This document shows, one piece after another, positions 62,795-64,000 of a DNA stretch of 64,000 nt. The position numbers and the translations under genes were made by a program. Source of the DNA: Methylomonas sp. ZR1 (lineage in GTDB: Bacteria > Pseudomonadota > Gammaproteobacteria > Methylococcales > Methylomonadaceae); the NCBI RefSeq assembly GCF_013141865.1, contig NZ_RCST01000001.1, forward strand, positions 62,001 through 126,000, read 5' to 3'. Each line of letters begins with the position of its first letter. Within the stretch, counting starts at the first letter, position 1. Under the pieces are notes generated by a model. That model did not search any database and was not told the origin of the DNA. It saw only the letters and a list, made by a program, of their open reading frames with translations.

Positions 62795-64000
62795 ATGGCT
62801 AAAAAATCAAAATCTGCCTACGTCTGCACCGAATGCGGTGCCGATTTTCCTGGCTGGTCCGGGCAGTGCAATCAGTGCGGGGCGTGGAACAGCATCAAGG
62901 AAGTGAAGCTGAGTAGCGGTAAAACCGCGCGCGATAACTCCGGTTATGCCGGCAGTCGCAGCGAAGTGCGTTTGTTGTCCGAAGTCAACCTGGCCCAAGC
63001 CGAACGGATTTCCAGCGGTCTGGCCGAGTTCGACCGGGTACTGGGCGGCGGCATTGTCTCCGGTAGCGTGGTGTTGATTGGCGGCGCGCCGGGCGCGGGC
63101 AAGAGTACCATTCTGTTGCAAGCCATCGCCCATATCGCCCAGCAATTGCCGGTGTTGTACGTGTCCGGTGAGGAATCGCTGCAACAGATTGCTGAGCGCG
63201 CGCACCGTCTGCAATTGAATACGGCTGGCATCAAGATGCTAGCGGAAACCTCGGTGCAACAGATTTGCCAAGTCTTGGACGAGGAACAGCCCAAAGTGGT
63301 GATCATCGATTCGATTCAGGTGATGTACACCGCCGATTCCGATTCGGCGCCGGGTTCGGTGTCGCAGGTGCGCGAATCCGCCAGCTATCTGACCCAATAT
63401 GCCAAACGTACCGGCGTGTCGTTTTTCATGGTCGGCCATGTGACCAAGGATCAATCGTTGGCCGGGCCCATGACCTTGAGCCATATCGTCGATGCGCAAG
63501 TGGTGTTGTCGTCCACCGACGATTCGCGCTTTAGAGTGTTGCGCGCCGACAAGAATCGCTTCGGCAGCGTCGGCGAACTGGGTTTTTTCGCGATGGAAAG
63601 CAGTGGCTTGAAGGAAGTGAAAAACCCGTCGGCGATGTTTTTATCGAGAGCGGAAAAGCCCTCGCCGGGTAGCGTGGTGACTGTGCTGTGGGAAGGCACC
63701 CGGCCCTTGCTGGTGGAGATTCAGGCCCTGGTCACCGAAAGTCAGTACGGCAATCCGCGCCGGTTGGCGGTGGGTTTGGATCAAAACCGGCTAGCCATGT
63801 TGCTGGCGGTGTTGTCGCGCCACGGCGGGATTTTTACCGGCAACGACGAGATTTACGCCAATGTGGTCGGCGGTATCAAGGTGTCCGAAACCAGTACCGA
63901 CCTGGCAATTATGGTCGGTGTGGTCTCCAGCCTGCGCGACCGGATTATTCCTTACGACACGGTGTTCTTCGGCGAGGTGGGTTTAAACGGTGAGATTCGC
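62795..64000 (+). CDS. radA: RadA DNA repair/recombination protein, 3'-truncated by the window edge
   Basis: The first 402 codons of RadA (Sms), which runs off the window. The N-terminal C4 zinc finger is Cys11, Cys14, Cys25 and Cys28 (YVCTECGADFPGWSGQCNQC). Walker A is GGAPGAGKST (96-105), Walker B is KVVIIDSIQ, and the RadA-specific KNRFG motif is at 253-257. The C-terminal Lon-like domain begins near 290 and is cut off. RadA is a RecA-like branch-migration helicase in homologous recombination. The ATG at 62795 is preceded only by AAAGAA. Confidence 0.93.
   Translation, partial: MAKKSKSAYVCTECGADFPGWSGQCNQCGAWNSIKEVKLSSGKTARDNSGYAGSRSEVRLLSEVNLAQAERISSGLAEFDRVLGGGIVSGSVVLIGGAPGAGKSTILLQAIAHIAQQLPVLYVSGEESLQQIAERAHRLQLNTAGIKMLAETSVQQICQVLDEEQPKVVIIDSIQVMYTADSDSAPGSVSQVRESASYLTQYAKRTGVSFFMVGHVTKDQSLAGPMTLSHIVDAQVVLSSTDDSRFRVLRADKNRFGSVGELGFFAMESSGLKEVKNPSAMFLSRAEKPSPGSVVTVLWEGTRPLLVEIQALVTESQYGNPRRLAVGLDQNRLAMLLAVLSRHGGIFTGNDEIYANVVGGIKVSETSTDLAIMVGVVSSLRDRIIPYDTVFFGEVGLNGEIR

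Overview
This window reads as a chromosome segment of a gammaproteobacterium, most likely a methanotroph of the Methylococcales (Methylomonas-like). That placement is an inference from the gene order hslV-hslU-DUF971-ubiE-ubiJ-ubiB, from glnE, metA, pgk and radA of gammaproteobacterial type, from the pairing of GlgX with a GH57 branching enzyme, and from a dense load of palindromic REP-type repeats with RAYT transposases. Core genes look moderately GC-rich. Several accessory patches (about 22.1-23.0 kb, 48.1-48.5 kb, 61.9-62.8 kb) are visibly AT-richer.

Layout. 0-1.5 kb: the end of a RAYT transposase, a field of small repeats and a GIY-YIG-like protein. 1.5-6.3 kb: a MacA-MacB-NodT tripartite efflux system. 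6.8-8.8 kb: a candidate type II restriction-modification pair. 9-14.3 kb: a PLD-domain protein, an RNase T2 and glnE. 14.5-16.4 kb: a c-type-heme lipoprotein and a DcaP-like porin. 16.5-18.9 kb: gspB and gspA. 19.0-22.1 kb: an accessory island bounded by two inverted copies of a ~260-bp multi-hairpin repeat, holding an IS110-family element with a candidate bridge RNA and a HEPN-like orphan. 22.1-23.0 kb: small accessory genes. 23.2-29.1 kb: ubiB, ubiJ, an Uma2-type nuclease, ubiE, DUF971, hslU and hslV. 29.3-32.4 kb: a secreted protein, guanine deaminase, metA, a P-loop ATPase and a small acidic protein. 32.5-36.4 kb: slyX, a D,D-carboxypeptidase, a CDF transporter and a PepSY protein. 36.4-40.4 kb: a TonB receptor, FecR and FecI. 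40.7-47.1 kb: a TetR-regulated RND efflux operon. 47.2-48.1 kb: a second RAYT inside its own REPs. 48.8-50 kb: pgk. 50.1-53.1 kb: a VWA membrane-protein operon. 53.1-61.1 kb: a glycogen cluster. 61.2-62.8 kb: a VapBC-like module and a CoiA-like protein. The window ends inside radA.

How the genes work together. The FecI-FecR-TonB receptor-PepSY set forms one cell-surface signalling and uptake circuit. The TetR regulator faces two perfect 16-bp palindromes and leads a NodT-adaptor-RND operon. In the glycogen cluster, GlgX and a GH57 branching enzyme sit beside a protein that joins two CBM21-like glycogen-binding modules to an intact endonuclease/exonuclease/phosphatase domain, and beside a two-HKD PLD protein. 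That architecture recalls laforin (carbohydrate-binding module plus phosphatase) and is the most interesting protein-level finding. The most interesting non-coding finding is the pair of ~260-bp repeats at 19.04-19.30 and 21.81-22.06 kb: at least three of their stems differ between copies by compensatory base-pair changes, which points to selection on structure.

Limits. All family assignments come from reading motifs by eye. No database or folding search was run. Start codons were chosen from ribosome-binding sites and family lengths where these were informative.
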